From Leucocoprinus leucothites (Eukaryota; Basidiomycota; Agaricomycetes; Agaricales; Agaricaceae): DNA of 64,000 nucleotides. The translations under genes and the position numbers were made by a program. The notes beneath the pieces were generated by a model that searched no databases, was not told where the DNA came from, and saw nothing but the letters and a program-made list of their open reading frames with translations. The stretch lies in NCBI GenBank assembly GCA_013368445.1, contig JAACJO010000021.1, positions 186,001 through 250,000 of the forward strand, written 5' to 3'. Positions 45,301-58,202 of the stretch are shown one piece after another; position 1 is the first letter of the stretch, and every line of letters starts with the position of its first letter.

Positions 45301-46279
45301 CTATGGGAAGGACAGACTGGAAGTTGTGGAAGAAGGTGATAGAGGAGGAACTCACCATGTTAAGGCACATGGAGACATAGGAACTAGGGTTCCATGTGAA
45401 ATTCCAGTTTCCAACATATAAGAAAAACATGTCAGGTTTTCAGTGGTTTGTAAATGTAAGAAATTTGGTAGGTAGCACCAAAGTCACACAAATCAGTGAG
45501 AATTTATTACATGTAATGAATTTCTGGCAGCATTTTGTAAATAAATGAATATTTGGAATTCAGCACCAGCAATGGAAGCTATTCCATAGTGTTGTGACGT
45601 GAAAACCGAAAATAAACAAGAAATAATAATATTTTCATGATTTCACACTTAGTATTATAAAAGAATAATGCTATACCTAAGAGCCCGGTAGTATGTTAGT
45701 GATGTAGCTACAAAGCTACTTACTAAGAAGTAGTACGGTCAACCAATACGGCAGGCAAGACTAGTAATCTAGTATAGCTATCCACTGTTGTGAACCATTC
45801 TGGGATTCAAACCCTTGACTTCAGGACACCACCATCACTGAATTACCACTTTGGGACTCGAGGGAAACCTCTGTGCCAAGAATGATCTAAGCGATCTAAA
45901 AATAAGGACCAGGGTCTAGAACTGGATCAGAAGGATCAACTGACTGGTTAACAGACAATGATCCATGTTTTCCACATGTACAAGACAAGAACCTAGCTAC
46001 CCCGCTGCTTAGCTATGTCATTTCTGCACAGCTCAGTCATCCAACTGTACTGGCCAAGCAAACCAATGGTCACATTGATGTGGCAGAGGTCCTTGGTTAA
46101 AGAAAATATCACAGCTGAAATGCTTACCCATGATTAAAAAAGGATTAATGAAAGAAACTTGCATGGTAGCTACTCCACTACCCATACAACAACCTAGCAA
46201 TTGAATGGACCTACCAGTTGGCATCGCATTGTAAAAGTATACCCAGCTGAATCTAGGACAATTCAGTCATTTTCTATTA
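45301..46279. other. No gene recognised
   Basis: AT-rich flank of the pogo element with no long frame or motif. Confidence 0.4.
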
Positions 46280-49200
46280 CAGTAATAGACTGGCCATTTG
46301 GACACTGAAATGATGTGGAGCTCACTGTGAGCCATACACATCCATAAAAATCATGAAAAAAATTCAAGTATGTTCTTTAGGATACAATATAACAGACCAC
46401 AAAATATCCAAGCAAGGCATGGTGTGGTTCATTGTCAGCAATATGAAATATTCAATATGTGATGTTTTAGAAAATCCAAGTCATTTGGACAGTGTGACAT
46501 AGGGCTTGTCACACTACACAGTTCGCGGGCCATGTGACACACCTGGTGATGAACAAATCAACAGAGTCTACTCATCCATCTCCTCATCACCACTCTCATC
46601 CTCCCACTCCTCCTCATTGCTGGTATCATCCATAGTGTCCAAGGAATCAAGTCTTTTCAATGTTGGCTTGGGAAGTGGTTCGATCTTGTAGTCTTTCTGC
46701 TTTAGTTTTGGGTTAACCTTATCCCAGTCCTTTAGTTTGTTACCGCCCTGTTTCACCTCTTTCCTCCTTGAAGTCCACTCTACCAGCTCCTTTTTCCACT
46801 CCAGGATCCCCACTTCATTCCTCCTCTTTCTCTCCTCCTTGGTCCTCAACCATTCCTGCAGTTCTTGGTCATATGCTGCCCTAGCTTTCTTCCTTCCTGC
46901 TTGAAGTCTTGCCTCCTCCTCTCGCTCAGCCTCATACTCCTCAATCAGTCCAAATGATGTGCTCCTGGTGAGTAACTTTGACTTCCCATCCACCAGTACC
47001 CTTCTGCCCCTCTTGCCTTTCTGTTTTGTCTTGATCTCACAAGCATTAAGCTGATGACACAGTCAACCACAATATACCTGCTGCAAGATCATTCCAGACT
47101 GCAGCTGCAGCACCTGGTGACAAAGCATATCTGCTTCCTCAGCCTTTGCTATCAGTGCAATCTACAAGTCTTTCTCAAGCTTGGTCTGGGTGAGAGCATC
47201 AAGGAGCCAACTTGAGCAAGAGTCCTTTCATTGTGCTTGTATAGGAGGGACCTAGATTGTCGGCACTTCAGGGAGCTCCATAGAGGCCTTAATTGGTAAT
47301 CCAGAGACTACAAAGCATGCATTTGTGGCTGTAAGTTCAGATATTGCATGTCGTAGTGGTAGAGATTGTGGGCCCTGAATATGATCTGGTGCACTATTGT
47401 CTTGAGATGGTATTGGTGGCTGAACCATGTCAATAATGAGGTTGGTGACAATACGAACTGGTGTTGGAGGTGCAACAGGAGTGAAATAGTGCAATGAAGT
47501 GTCTTGACTTGGTGCAAGCTTGTCTTTGCTAACTGCATTTCAGTTGAATGGCACAAGGCCAGTTGCCAAAAATGCCTTCTTGACCAGTGGTGGCTGAAGT
47601 ACAATCAAGTGTGCTTTCCCATAGATGGAGAGAAAGTTCTCCTTTGAGATATGTTTGCCTGTTTCTCAAAGGAGATGATCATGAGCTTTGCCATATTCAG
47701 TCTTGAGAGGACTGAAGATCACGACATCAAGCCCCTGGTAGATATGGGTTGTATGGGGTGGATAGCAAACTACCTTGATGTTATGCATCTGACAATGCTC
47801 AAGAAAAGCTCGGGTAACATGTGAACCATGCCCATTAAGATAGAGTACTCGAGTATGACCACGAGCCTTTGACCGAGTCAATAGCTTAAAGTACTTTCCA
47901 TAATCAAGACTAATGATGTTATCAGTCCATCCCTTCTTCAAGTAGCCCAACCTACACAGTTGATAAAAAATATTCAGAAAGTGCTATTTTTAATGAGAAT
48001 GATATGTACATTGCATGAGCAGGATTATCCTACTTCCACTTGACAAGATATCCCTTCCCCACATAGAGAATGGCAGGAGATAAAGCACTCCCATCAGCAC
48101 CAATGGTCACAAGAACAGTAATATTCTCTTGTGAACCTGCCTGCTGCTGATATTGAACCTTTTTTCATTTTGGTCCAATGATCTTCTGGCCTCCAGCACC
48201 CTCAGCACCATTGGCCTGAAACCCACTCTCATCCATTGCCCATGTACACTCTGGAGCAATAGGCCCTCCATTGTCACCCTGAAGCTGAACCTCCTCCACC
48301 AAATCAAAGTACTCTTTGTGGGTAGCTGGGTTTGCAGCTTGCCCACACTGAGTGTCAAGAGCACGGCCCTTGTACATATGAAGTCAATCACTATACCTCC
48401 CGACAAAATGGTATGTCCAGTTCTTCCGAACACCAGCCTCTGGGAACTTTGAACCATACTGGGTACGGCAGATCTCATCCACATGTTCTTTTAGGCAACG
48501 ATGATCTAGCCCAAATCCCATCTTGGCAAGTTCTTGTGTGTAGTGGATGACAACCTCCTCCTCTTCATCTGACAACCACCTCCTCTCTGCATTCGAGTCC
48601 ATCTTGAGCTGTTTTACCATTAATTAAGCCCCAGAGTGTTCTGTGATTGAGTTCAATATGGATCCCCTGGTCACATAAGAGTTCTTTTTCAATAGCAGCA
48701 CAGACTTTCTGAAGCCCAAGACAATCCTCTTTCTCCTTCGTAGACTGGTGTTGATACAAGACAACAGCTCTTATTATACACTCCTTGTACAGTTCATGTT
48801 CAAGCTGAGATTTCTTGGTGAGAGAGAGGGCTTTATGAGGCACTGCCAGTATTCGGGTGAAGGGGAATGAGACTCAGGCTTCCAGTATAGCTCTCTCTCA
48901 TTTTATAGATGCTCTATGCAAGCTTTTGGGACATTCTTGATACTCAATAGTTCAGATTTATGAGTGGACAATGGGGACAATGATGGGTGATGTCACGTTC
49001 TGTCATGCTCTGTCCTCAAAATTGAGTCACAGACAATGGAATCGAGTTGGACAATGCTATGTAGCTTCAATGGCTACAAAAATTGGGGTACTCATTTATT
49101 CAACACTTATGCTCAGTTTGCACCTAAAATCAACATACCACATTGACTTTGACACACATGACGGCATGATTATCAATTTGAGATTTCGCAGACAATGGAA

Positions 49201-49377
49201 AGAAATCAGTAAACATATCCTCCACACAATGATGAAATCATTCTCTTTGTTGAATAGTGTACATAGACCCTATATGCACTTGAATCAGCAAAAAATCTGA
49301 GCAGATTTGGTCCAGATGGTGCGGAAATAGGCACTGTCCAAATGAGTGAGGGTGTCCATGTGACTGGTCTATTACTG
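46280..49377 (-). mobile_element. pogo/Fot1-type element
   Basis: The left end CAGTAATAGACTGGCCATTT (after TA at 46278-46279) and the reverse complement of the right end, CAGTAATAGACCAGTCACAT (before TA at 49378-49379), match over the first 11-12 bases and again at TGGACAC further in. A motif ccatttggaca recurs in the subterminal zones (46290s, 46480s and, inverted, 49335). Length is 3098 bp with one minus-strand gene of the CENP-B/pogo class. Confidence 0.85.
46568..48843 (-). pseudogene. CENP-B/pogo-type DDE transposase with C-terminal coiled region
   Basis: From 48843: ALSLTKKSQLEHELYKECI, NHRTLWGLINGKTAQD (N-terminal DNA-binding part). After a frame change near 48605: RRWLSDEEEEVVIHYTQELA and RKNWTYHFVGRYSD (CENP-B-like HTH). 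Catalytic part: CTWAMDESGFQ (first Asp), then intron 48033-47952, which restores KWK-LGYLKKGWTDN in phase, then RVLYLNGHGSHVT where the second Asp is Asn, and THIYQGLDVVIFSPLK (third Asp). The frame continues to a Lys/Glu-rich tail (RKKARAAYDQELQEWLRTKE) and acidic end at 46568. In-frame stops I placed: six TGA (for example at 47666 and near 48393) and two TAG. These enzymes transpose DNA at TA sites; this copy is dead by both stops and the lost catalytic Asp. Confidence 0.82.
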
Positions 49378-49379
49378 TA

Positions 49380-50178
49380 GTCAATTTCGAGTCGTACCTA
49401 TTTCTTTCTAGAATATTTCGTCTATTTTTGTATCTCTCAAATAATATAAAAAGGGCCTGACAGTATGTAGATAGGCAAGGAATCCTATGCCTCCATAGTG
49501 CTATAGGGTGTGCAGACCACAAACCAGGCATTTCAGAGAGAATAAGTGATCAACCTTCTAAGAGAACTCTAACAGGAAAGACTCCTACTAGTTAATCTAA
49601 GAAATATTCTAAGATGTCTTGAGTTCAACCTAGTGTCACAGCAAAGTAGCTACCAAGCTAAGAAGGCTTGTAGTTAAGGCATATTGACTGTACCAGCACC
49701 AGTGTATGACTGAGTGGGTGATTATAGACAAGGTCCAGTTGACCTTAGAGAGAAACAGAGATAGCCTCAGGATAAAAGATCTTAGTTATAGAAGTCAGCT
49801 AAGTGTTGCAGACTGTGCACTTAGTCAGGATCCTAGTACAGTGTCCGAGAATTTCACAAAGTAAATAAAACAGCATTTAGTTTCCTCACACATTTCACAT
49901 TATTCAGCAGTAGCTACATAAATCCTCATCTATTTCCCATACTTTCCCTTGAATTCGTTTGAGGTTACATTCTAGCTACCTAGCTAGTACTCCACTTGAC
50001 ATTATATCCATACATCAATGAGCCTCTACAGCATTTAGAACAATAAACCCAAGTTCTAAATGGTTCAATATTCACAAAAACAGACAAGCCAAAGGTGCTG
50101 GTGACCATATTGCATTTTCAAATCATCGGATCTTTAAACCACTCCTGCTGTAAACTTTAATCTGAGAGAGGCCTCTCG
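49380..50178. other. No gene recognised
   Basis: Flank between the pogo element and the solo LTR. No coding region seen. Confidence 0.4.
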
Positions 50179-50799
50179 TGTTATGGTGACGCCGGCCCAG
50201 TCCTAAGCTGGCGCGATAAGTATTGAGTAGATCTTATCAAAGGGGACTCCTTCTCGGTAAGCAACAAAGTCGTTTACAAAGTCAGAGTTATAATACAGTG
50301 ATTATAGAGTTAAGACTTTAGTAATTGATATCTTAGGGCTTAAGTTCAATTCAACTTTGTGTAGATAAAGGCTCATATTGAGTCTCCACCTAACCAAGTA
50401 GAAACAATGTTTCTTCTTGGTAGATGTCGATGACTTATATATGATACAAGTCTGTATCTAATATTAACTAGGGCTAAGGGCTTCTAATGTAAGAAGAGAA
50501 GCATACAGCTTCCTTAATGCTAATTAAACTATATAAGACATGATCTGTCAAAGAAGCTTTAGAAGTTCTTCTTTGATCATCTGATCGATCACAAGGTAAG
50601 TCCAAATATAGCGCAGCTATATTTAACAATCACATGTCATCACAAGTCATAACAAAACAAAGTAAACAAGTCAAAACAGACTAAAGAAAACAATGATAAA
50701 CAAAAATGAAAACATAATTGCGATATTACTTAAGTAAAGCTAATATTGACTTCATATTATAGATGGAACAAATGCTAGATATAATCAATATACATAACA
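50179..50799 (-). mobile_element. Solo Gypsy LTR, 621 bp, target duplication TCTCG
   Basis: It begins TGTTATGGTGACGCCGG and ends ATACATAACA. TCTCG lies on both sides (50174-50178 and 50800-50804). It is the same family as the LTRs at 26.6-35.8 kb. Confidence 0.93.
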
Positions 50800-50804
50800 T
50801 CTCG

Positions 50805-52000
50805 ACCCCCCTTCTAGATGAAAATGCTTGCTCGAAGCTGGAATATCCCACCCTGAGCAATCACATGCAAGATATACTTGTCCGATTTAGTAAGTCTGCC
50901 TAGGTAACAATCAAGAAAAGCCATCTTGACCTCCCTTCCCACCCTTGCACTTGTTGTCCCACCTCCTAACCAACACAATAGGGATTTGGACAAGACTCAA
51001 AATGTGGGGATCATATTTGGGAGTCCTCGTTGCAGCATTGTGATGGGCCAAAATATATTGGGGCATCAATGAGTGAATAGAGTCTGTTTGCAATCCTGCT
51101 AGAGTGGTACTCAAAAACACCTCATCCTGCTTCACTTGATGACACAAAAGGCTGAAAAATGTGGCAATATGAATGGAGAGCATTGCAAGTATGTCAATGG
51201 ATAGCAAGAACAATAAGGACGGTGAAGCTGCTGCCTAACAACAACATTTTCTGGAGGCATCTAAACTGTAAAGACCAGCTCCTTATCACTCATCCTTGTC
51301 ATTCCTTACTTACTTCTTTTATTTCGCTCTTTTCACTTCTTTTGTTGGATACCAATAGCCCACTTGGAATTGCAGAGTACAAATTTCACACCCAATTGGC
51401 CTACTAACAAGAGCACGTCTGCTCATTGTCTCACCCTTCCAGCTGCTTGGGCTCAAGGAGTAGAGGTTGTTGCTTATCTTGATCATCTCAGTTATTGCAG
51501 CAGAATATTTGTAGCTAAAGTATGAAATAAATGGTTACAGTTTAGAAAACTTGATATAAAACATCGGAGTCTCAAAGTCAACAAGGTTTAGAGAATAATC
51601 TAGGTTTCTAAAGCCTATGGAAGGGTGCCCAATGTTTGTAAACTATGTGAGATTTTTGGCTGGAATTTCACACAGAACCCTAGTGAGAACTCATTGATCT
51701 ACTATTTGGGGTCAGTGATACAATAACATGGGTAATAAATGTATAGTCCTTAGTATCACAGAGTATCTAGGAACATGTTTTTACAGCATCCTTTTAACTG
51801 GCTTTAGCAACACTTTGTGGAAAGATAGACACCTTGGTCCACTGTTCCATATCCACCTCCTTTTCCAGCCAAGACTTGCTGAATGATAACTTGGTAAGAT
51901 AGTGCTGAATGGCAGCAGAGCTCAGAGTGCTACCATGGGTGTCTTCTGCTGCATTCTAGTACTAAAATGCATTGTCCTGTAGCTCTACCAAGAGGTGATG
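50805..52000. other. No gene recognised
   Basis: Low-CpG sequence. A 100-codon minus frame at 51213-50911 has no recognisable motif. Confidence 0.35.
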
Positions 52001-52099
52001 GGAGCCCCAAACAAAATTACTATCCTGTGCAGTAAGCTGAATAAAAAAAAATAGTAAGTAATCTGATATATTAGAAATGACATGACTTGGGTGATACCA

Positions 52100-53480
52100 T
52101 TGTTGGTTGATACATCACCTATCCATTTGAGGGCGTCTTATCAGCATCTATATGCAAAGATGCAGAGTAGCCAAAGGTTGCAAATGATGGTGGACTTGGA
52201 TGTCCAATAACATTACCAAGTTCAGGTTTCTCTTGTATAAGGTCCTAGATGTTTGGCTGTTAATTTTCTTCTGAATGATCTACAAGCCCACTTACATCAC
52301 ATATTGCAGCATGTGAAGGTAGAAAACCATAATAAAACTCATGGCAGTAACCCTCAAGTACTAAAAAATAGAGCTTAAATTATCTGGGCTATAGTGAGAG
52401 CCAAGACAAAGATATATACTGGGGGTGAGGTTATAGTATGCATGCAAATTGGGGTCATCTTCACTGGCTTTTTTGGGCAACTAAATCAATTAAGGAGGAG
52501 GGCACTAAAGATAATCTATTGCACATACCTCTCCCTTATATAAAATGAAGTTGACTGCTTGTGTCCCAGTGGCCTTAACCATAGTGCCCATTGTCTCAAG
52601 CTGGGGTCTGTTGGGTGCAGACTTGAATCTACAAGGAGAAGTGTTCAGTCCAGTATAAACCTAAGCAGATATATGGCTATACTTCACAAAAGCCTCAGAA
52701 ATTTGGATGTCTTGGACAAGCATGCTATTTGCACCTGAAACATTAGAAAGCCATGGACATATCTCCTGGGGTTTGTAGACTATGCCACCAAACTAACAGT
52801 AATGTGAGAATTATATCTTGTTACAATGAGAGTAATTGCAACCCACCACTTTCTCCTCTGAAGGCTCAGAGTCATCTAGCCCATCCTTAGTCCAGAATAT
52901 TAGAGCCCGAGATTTGTCTCCAGTTGGAGCACAAATTCAGTGAACAAATGGTGCTATATTGATTGATGACCCTTGTGCAAGCTTCTCCATTTGACTGTCA
53001 GTTTCCACCATGTGGACCTTTTTCACATCAAAGACTGAATTAAGTGGATGCCTAAAATAATAATACTGAGCAACAATGGCTAAAAATGATGATGGGAGAT
53101 AAAGTATACCTTTCTAGGCCAATCCAGACAGCCTGCCTCTGCATTGATCTCCCTGCCTTTCAAACTTTCTTGAGCTCACTTTGGTATTCATTTGCCAATG
53201 CAACACACTTCCTCAGTGTTGAATTACTCTCATGCATCAGGAAAAAGCTCTTGCCATTCTGGGCAGCATTGAATGCGTGACTGCCTTTGTAAGCAACCAA
53301 AGTGAGCAAGACAGCCAAAGCTCCCAAAGCCACAATAAATGGCATAGGTAAATGCTCGGCTAACACTTGCTGTCATCGAGTGCCTCAGTCCTACTGACAA
53401 CATTCCCTAGAGAATCGGATGTTTGAGCATGCTAGATAAATTTATGTTCAGACCAAAATAATCACCTACAAGTCTTCACA
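52100..53480 (-). pseudogene. Unknown minus-strand gene remnant
   Basis: Several minus-strand segments have protein-like composition and could be exons: 53366-53160 with a hydrophobic stretch (VALGALAVLLTLVAY) followed by KGSHAFNAAQNGKSFFLMHE, then SVFDVKKVHMVETDSQMEKL and TGDKSRALIFWTKDGLDDSE around 53040-52850, then ANSMLVQDIQISEAFVKYSH near 52700. I do not recognise the family and cannot join the pieces with certainty. Stops interrupt at least one segment. Confidence 0.3.
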
Positions 53481-53499
53481 CAGATACATTTGAGCAACC

Positions 53500-56080
53500 T
53501 CAGTGAGGCTGAGAGAGGTATGAATGTGTATTTGTGAATCATTGACAGCAACCCAAAGGTAAACTTAATGGAAAAGAACACTACAAATGTGCATATATTC
53601 GGTGTTTGTAACATCATAAAGGGTGGCAACTCAGGTTATTAAAAGTTTCGAGTCCCCCAAAGCTACAAAAGCTACAGATGCCAATGGTAAGGTGTTTGAG
53701 AATGCTAGAGCACCAAAAGCTCTGAATGTGGATGTCAAGTAATGTCAGAAATGTCGAAGTGGCGAAAGCATCCCAAAAAGGCAGGAGCTTTTTCCTGATG
53801 TGTGTTGCTGTAAGGTGAAATAAAGAACAGATTTGGCTCCAGGATTCCTATATTCCAGTTAACAGTGAACTATTAATGATCTTCAAGAGTAGAGTATATC
53901 TGGAAATAAAACTCACCTTTTCTAACATCTTATCCTCAATACCATGCAATATTTTTGTCTGATCTTAGTCAGACTTGTTGATAGCTACATTGATTTTGCA
54001 TTTGACTAGCAAGGTGAATTCATGCTTGAAACCACCATCCATGCAATTGTAAACACATTGCATGAAATCATCATTGTTGGGGCTCCATGCTTCTGGTTCA
54101 ATTGTTGGCCACCCTTTTATAATATAGTTGAAAATGCCCAGCAATACTCTTTTTGTATTCCATCTGAATTTTTCCTGGATTTGGCCTGGTTCTGCTCAAA
54201 AATGAGCTATAGGAACATATCAGATATCATATATACAGAACTCTTAAGTTGTGACTTATGCTTGGGGAGTGTTTCACCTGGGAGGTGGTACTCATTGGCA
54301 GACTGTCTTGTCCAAATTGTCAAATGTTGTTGTTCTCTAGGCATTGCTGTTGCAGGAAGTGAATGGTATAAGGATATAGCTTGGTGGTAGTGGTGGTATG
54401 AACTTGTTAGAATGAGAAGAGAAGAAGGACTTAGACACTGACACTGACACAAAAGTGAGGGGAAATCCTTAATATTTGATGGAACTGAGGCACTCCTTAT
54501 ATACCTAGAGGGCATGGTCTGTGTACACAATGGTCATGTGACTACTGAAGCAGGAACTCTAACAGAACTTGGATTTAGAGAAAAGCAAACAGGGATCTGA
54601 TTCATCTGATAGTGATGTAGTGCCTTAATCATCCAAAATTGTGACATTGATGTATGTTCCCTATCTTTAACCTTAATTCAATACATGATATGAAAGAATA
54701 CAAGTAAGTAAAGTAGACAGAGTCAGTAAAATAGAATAGTATGGATATAGGATAATAACTAAGCTCAGATTCAAAACAGTGCAAGAAATGAGGTGTACAT
54801 TGTACTAAGTAGATTGTATACAAGCTTGTGCATATATCCTGGCATGCACTTACAATACTCATGGCAGTTGATGGTTAACTCATTTAGGGAAATTAGGCTA
54901 TGGACCTTGTACAAGCTCATTTCCATCAGCCTCCAAAGGGCACTTGACGCCTGGAAGCAGTGTTGACACAGTGTGAGCAATATCACCTTGGAGCTGGTAG
55001 CATTTGAAGGAGGGAGCTGGTTGGATTTTGAGAGTAAGGTTGTTGGAGTATTTTTAGTGAAGGTTTTGATGTATGGATTTACTATCTTGCATGTACTTGA
55101 ATGGCGTCAATAGGTCTAAAGGAATATATAAAAAACATTTGTCAATTATTGGTAGCATATCTCATCCCACCAAAAGTCTTTTGTGTGAATCTTCACTTGC
55201 TGACACAGGCCCCAAAAAAGTTGAAATTGATTTGTCAGTTCAAATGCCACCAGCTCCAAAGTCCACCCAAACTAGATCCAGGTTCCATTTCATGGAGTCC
55301 TCTAAATAGCACATACACTAAATAACATCTTTCTTCTCTCCCTCATGACCATCAGTATTGTGCACCGACCTTGGTGCATTTAGACCAGGGTTGGTCAGAA
55401 GATCCCCGGGAAAGTCTACTATACTGATTCCACTGTGCTCGAATCGTCGAGCAAGATCACGAGTTGTTGTAGAGGTTACCATTAGTGCAGTGGCATGCTA
55501 GAAGGGAGGGGGGCATTCATTTCAGTTTCTACTACACAATATGCATGCCAATATGTCTGGTAGGCATATCCTAGGATCATTGACAAAGGGAGAAAGCTGT
55601 ACGATCATGTTGGTCACAAGTGGTGAACCCCACTATTGTCTCCTTTGGCACCTTATCCTCCAGCATCGTTCCACAGCTGCTGTGTGATTTTCTCTGTATC
55701 TAACCAACTATTGGTGAATACCATGAACTTCGGTGGTTTGACCCCACTGGCTAGAGCCAGAACACAACGCAGGTCAAGTAAACTCAAAACTGGGTTCTTC
55801 ATCTCTTCAACCATGAGGTAAATATTCTCATGATCATTTGAACGATGAATCATCGTATTGACCCCCTACATCTGTAGTTTTATCTTGACATCTGCAAGGA
55901 CTCACTTCGGCAATGTTGCGGATATGACGTGGAATCGCATGTGGTCTGGGAATAACCATCCAAGTCTGCCGAGCTCTGCATATTCTGGGCGAAATTTAGC
56001 TCCCCATTGCAACACACAGTGTCCTTCACCTACTTTGCATATGTTTTTCCCAGCCTGCTAGAGTACCAAGCGCCGGAGGG
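53500..56080. other. No gene recognised
   Basis: Only short frames. Around 55.4 kb the base composition changes: CpG becomes common again, as in the first 17 kb. Confidence 0.35.
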
Positions 56081-56960
56081 ACTGGGAAGGAGTCTAGCAT
56101 CAGAGCGCATCTACTACATTCCACAACACTCCTATCAAAGCTTCCTTGAATGTCACGGACAAGCGTGACGTGCAAAAATCTGGCATGTGACATCGCCTGA
56201 GGAAACTTCGTTCCAGTCCACTGCAACAATTTCCCTGACCATGATCTCAGTGGAGAGTTTGTGCAACACCTCAACCTATGGGACGGGGATACTGTGGCCC
56301 CAGGTGCTACACACCCTTTCCTCCAGAAACTGCGCCTGTGAACTTCCCCAGGTGGATGGATCAGGCCGGTTGTTATGTCAGTTGCTCCTCTCTGTTGACT
56401 TCTTGGTTCTTTGTGACTCGAATGCTGAGGCAACGACTCTCCTCCTCTACATCATCCTCCATTCCTCAATTCCATGACCTTCATGTGATTTCTTGGGATT
56501 ATATATGCAACACAGCCAAGGGGTGAGTTTGTCTCTTTGTCGCATGGTACAAATATTAATATTCTGTTACAGGCCATGCAGACACCTTATCACAGACTCC
56601 CATGGCTGACAGTGTTCCTTTCCTGAAGCCCACCACAGGCTCCAGCAACTGCCTACGGTGACAAACACTGTCAATTAGCCAAGAGTGCATGAATTTCTCT
56701 CGTCAACGTCCTGCCACTCACCTTGATCAGAGAGCTTGTGCTATGCTGATACTGTACACTGGCTCCCCCTGCCATCCCGCATTTGTCCCGGGATCTAATG
56801 GATCCTGTTGTATAGTGAGGTATGTTTGACGGTTTGATGCCGTTGTCTCAAACTCACAACTTCACAGGCCTCTGCACCTCGGGTCGCTGTCTGGCCAGCG
56901 CACTTCATTCGTTCGGTCCAAGGTGTGACCGATGCAGTGATGTGCTCACCTCCTTTGTCG
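56080..56960. repeat. Dispersed repeat, copy 2 (partner at 2930-3560)
   Basis: Same blocks as copy 1 plus an extra segment of about 190-210 bp around 56310-56515. Differences include acctcgacc to acctcaacc and gctacgctg to gctatgctg, CpG sites lost in this copy. Confidence 0.7.
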
Positions 56961-58202
56961 TCGCGCTAGGTCGTGGCCTGCCCTGGCTCCACATGCCCGC
57001 AGCCTTCAACATCCCCGATGTGATTTCCCTGCCCTGTGAGTATTAATGCTGCCACCCCCATGTTTATGCTGTGCTCATTGTGTGTGTGGCCTTCAGCACG
57101 ACCCCCTCGTTGTCAATGCACTTGCAGGCCTTCCAACACGCCCACAGCCTCCTCTGTCAATGAGCGATGGCTTGCGGGAGTTTGAAGACACACACAGGAT
57201 GGCACGGGATAATGCGAATGATTTGCTGGTTGTAGGTGGTGGACTGGAGTAATGACCTAGAAGGCTTGTTGGCTATCTTTGTGGTCAGTGATCGAGAAAT
57301 GGCGCTCGGAATAGCCATTGATGGCCGGGAATAAGATCTGCTGCTGGTTGGGATTGATGGCTGTAGAAGCCACTGATATCACCTATGGCATGCACGAGAA
57401 CCACCGATGGTGTCCAGTGAGGGCAATGGCTCAACAATGGCCCAACGATGGCCTTGCACGCGGCCACATACGGTCCCCCTCCCTTTATTTAGAGAGGGAT
57501 TAGTATTGTAAATGCCTGTATTTCTTTGAAAACACTCTTACAAAAGTACACATACAGTTGTTCCCGATTGAATGGTGCTCATACCATCATCTCAAGTGAC
57601 ACCCCTACTGAGTTCATAGCCAGCCCCCAGGCCTTACCTGAAAATAGTCCGATTTTACGATCAAAGAATGTGTTTCTGTAGTGTGCGGGGTGAGCATACT
57701 GGGGTACCAGAGTCCAGCCAGCCATTCCACCAGGCCTAACACAAGTTGCCTCTACGCGTGCCTTTGCTTTCTCTTGTGTCTTCGGATCATCCGATGACCC
57801 CAGGACAGAGTCACAAAATCCTCCATCACATAAGGCAGTCATCACTCTGGATGTAACAAGCCGTACTATTCCACCAGCTACTTTTATTGTACTTGCTGCA
57901 TTCCCGTAATATCTCAATCGATAAAGGGCAACCGCAACCTGTCGTTTGAGGGCATTTGCTCACATGAGGAGCTGTAAGAGAGACAGAATACGATACAATT
58001 GAATTAACCAATGCATCGGAGCACACAGGAGTGATCCAAAGGTTCAATTGGAAGATATCTGGGCAGGTAGAGGAGATAAAGACTTTTGGCAGGTTCCCAA
58101 AAGTCTAAACGAGGGCCGGTCTCTTATTGGGAATGACAGAATGTAGCGTACGAACAATGATAAGTAAACTGACTACTCAAGTACTGTGCTTTTCAAAATG
58201 TA
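56961..58202. other. No gene recognised
   Basis: CpG-containing sequence. A 112-codon minus frame (57917-57579) and one at 58047-57826 with several Cys are unassigned. Confidence 0.3.
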
